From positions 806,001 to 870,000 of the forward strand of contig NZ_CP009285.1 in assembly GCF_000758665.1 (NCBI RefSeq): 64,000 bases of DNA, written 5' to 3'. Below the pieces are notes generated by a model. That model was given only the letters and a program-made list of their open reading frames with translations. It was not told the DNA's origin and made no database searches. Of this stretch, positions 63,814 through 64,000 are shown in pieces. A program made the position numbers and the translations under genes. The first letter of the stretch is position 1; each line of letters starts with the position of its first letter. The stretch is from Paenibacillus borealis. Lineage in GTDB: Bacteria > Bacillota > Bacilli > Paenibacillales > Paenibacillaceae.

Positions 63814-64000
63814 ACAGAATGGAGCTTTTTGCGCTGGAAGTAAATGAAGAAGTTTTTTATCATGAGATGATTTATGTGATGCGTATGCCCGAGAGCTGGC
63901 GAAATTTTTTTTTAACAGAAAAGACAAATCAGAACTATAAGCTTTCTAATCAAATAAAACCACTTGGACAGAAGCTTAAGAGCATTTTCCCAGAGATTGT
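63810..64000 (+). CDS. N-terminus of pPIWI-RE protein (continues beyond window)
   Basis: Starts at ATG 63810, overlapping the helicase stop (ATGA). The visible 63 residues begin MNRMELFALEVNEEVFYHEM and continue with MRMPESWRNFFLTEKTNQN. The length and motifs needed to confirm a PIWI-like RNase H fold lie outside the window. The call rests on its place as third gene after the REase and DinG-type helicase. Confidence 0.6.
   Translation, partial: MNRMELFALEVNEEVFYHEMIYVMRMPESWRNFFLTEKTNQNYKLSNQIKPLGQKLKSIFPEI

Overview
The window looks like a chromosomal stretch of a Gram-positive, moderately GC-rich spore former, most likely Paenibacillus or a close relative. Supporting signs are strong AGGAGG ribosome-binding sites with frequent TTG/GTG starts, a GH5_1 cellulase with a CBM3 module, copper-amine-oxidase-type stalk domains, WYL regulators and Bacillus-type LexA/DinR boxes. 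This assignment is inference from gene content; no rRNA or tRNA gene is present.

Layout. 1-3857: four tightly coupled genes (ATP-grasp C-terminus, MurG-like glycosyltransferase, radical SAM/SPASM enzyme, Gfo/Idh/MocA oxidoreductase) that look like a small biosynthetic operon. 3929-9267: nucleotidyltransferase, secreted cellulase, MFS exporter with a structured leader, and dus. 9400-13423: an AT-rich alkylation-damage block (TMEM175-like channel, 2OG-Fe oxygenase, Ada, a broken AlkD-like gene, an unknown gene), flanked by about 265-bp direct repeats of the dus 3' end. 13983-19000: mazEF-type toxin-antitoxin, an SF0329-like gene, WYL regulator, VOC protein, a secreted three-domain lysozyme and a DJ-1/PfpI protein. 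19199-23506: stalk protein, a frameshifted HEAT-like gene and rtcB.

23599-36063 is a patchwork of accessory cassettes separated by decayed copies of the dus, hairpin-element, SF0329 and HEAT-rtcB blocks. The cassettes are a membrane-nuclease/coiled-coil pair; a TPR gene and IS4-type remnant; a compact four-gene membrane/coiled-coil cassette; and an FtsZ-like protein with a degenerate GTP-binding loop followed by TPR, tandem GGCT and Lys/Gln-repeat proteins. A roughly 60-nt hairpin-plus-U-tract element occurs six times at these boundaries.

36297-64000 is a large defence/repair island: WYL regulator with a divergent AddB/AddA-like helicase-nuclease pair; the four-gene DUF499-DUF3780-DUF1156 methylase-PLD/helicase system; sbcDC; a gene split at a canonical U_UUU_UUA slippery heptamer; and the pPIWI-RE module (REase, DinG-type helicase and the start of the PIWI-like protein at the right edge). 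The standout observation is that four transcription units here (WYL-addBA, sbcDC, the split gene, pPIWI-RE) share one upstream signature: a LexA/SOS-like box (GAAC-N4-GTTC), one base, CTGACA, then 22 bases to a -10-like hexamer. This suggests coordinated induction of the island by DNA damage.
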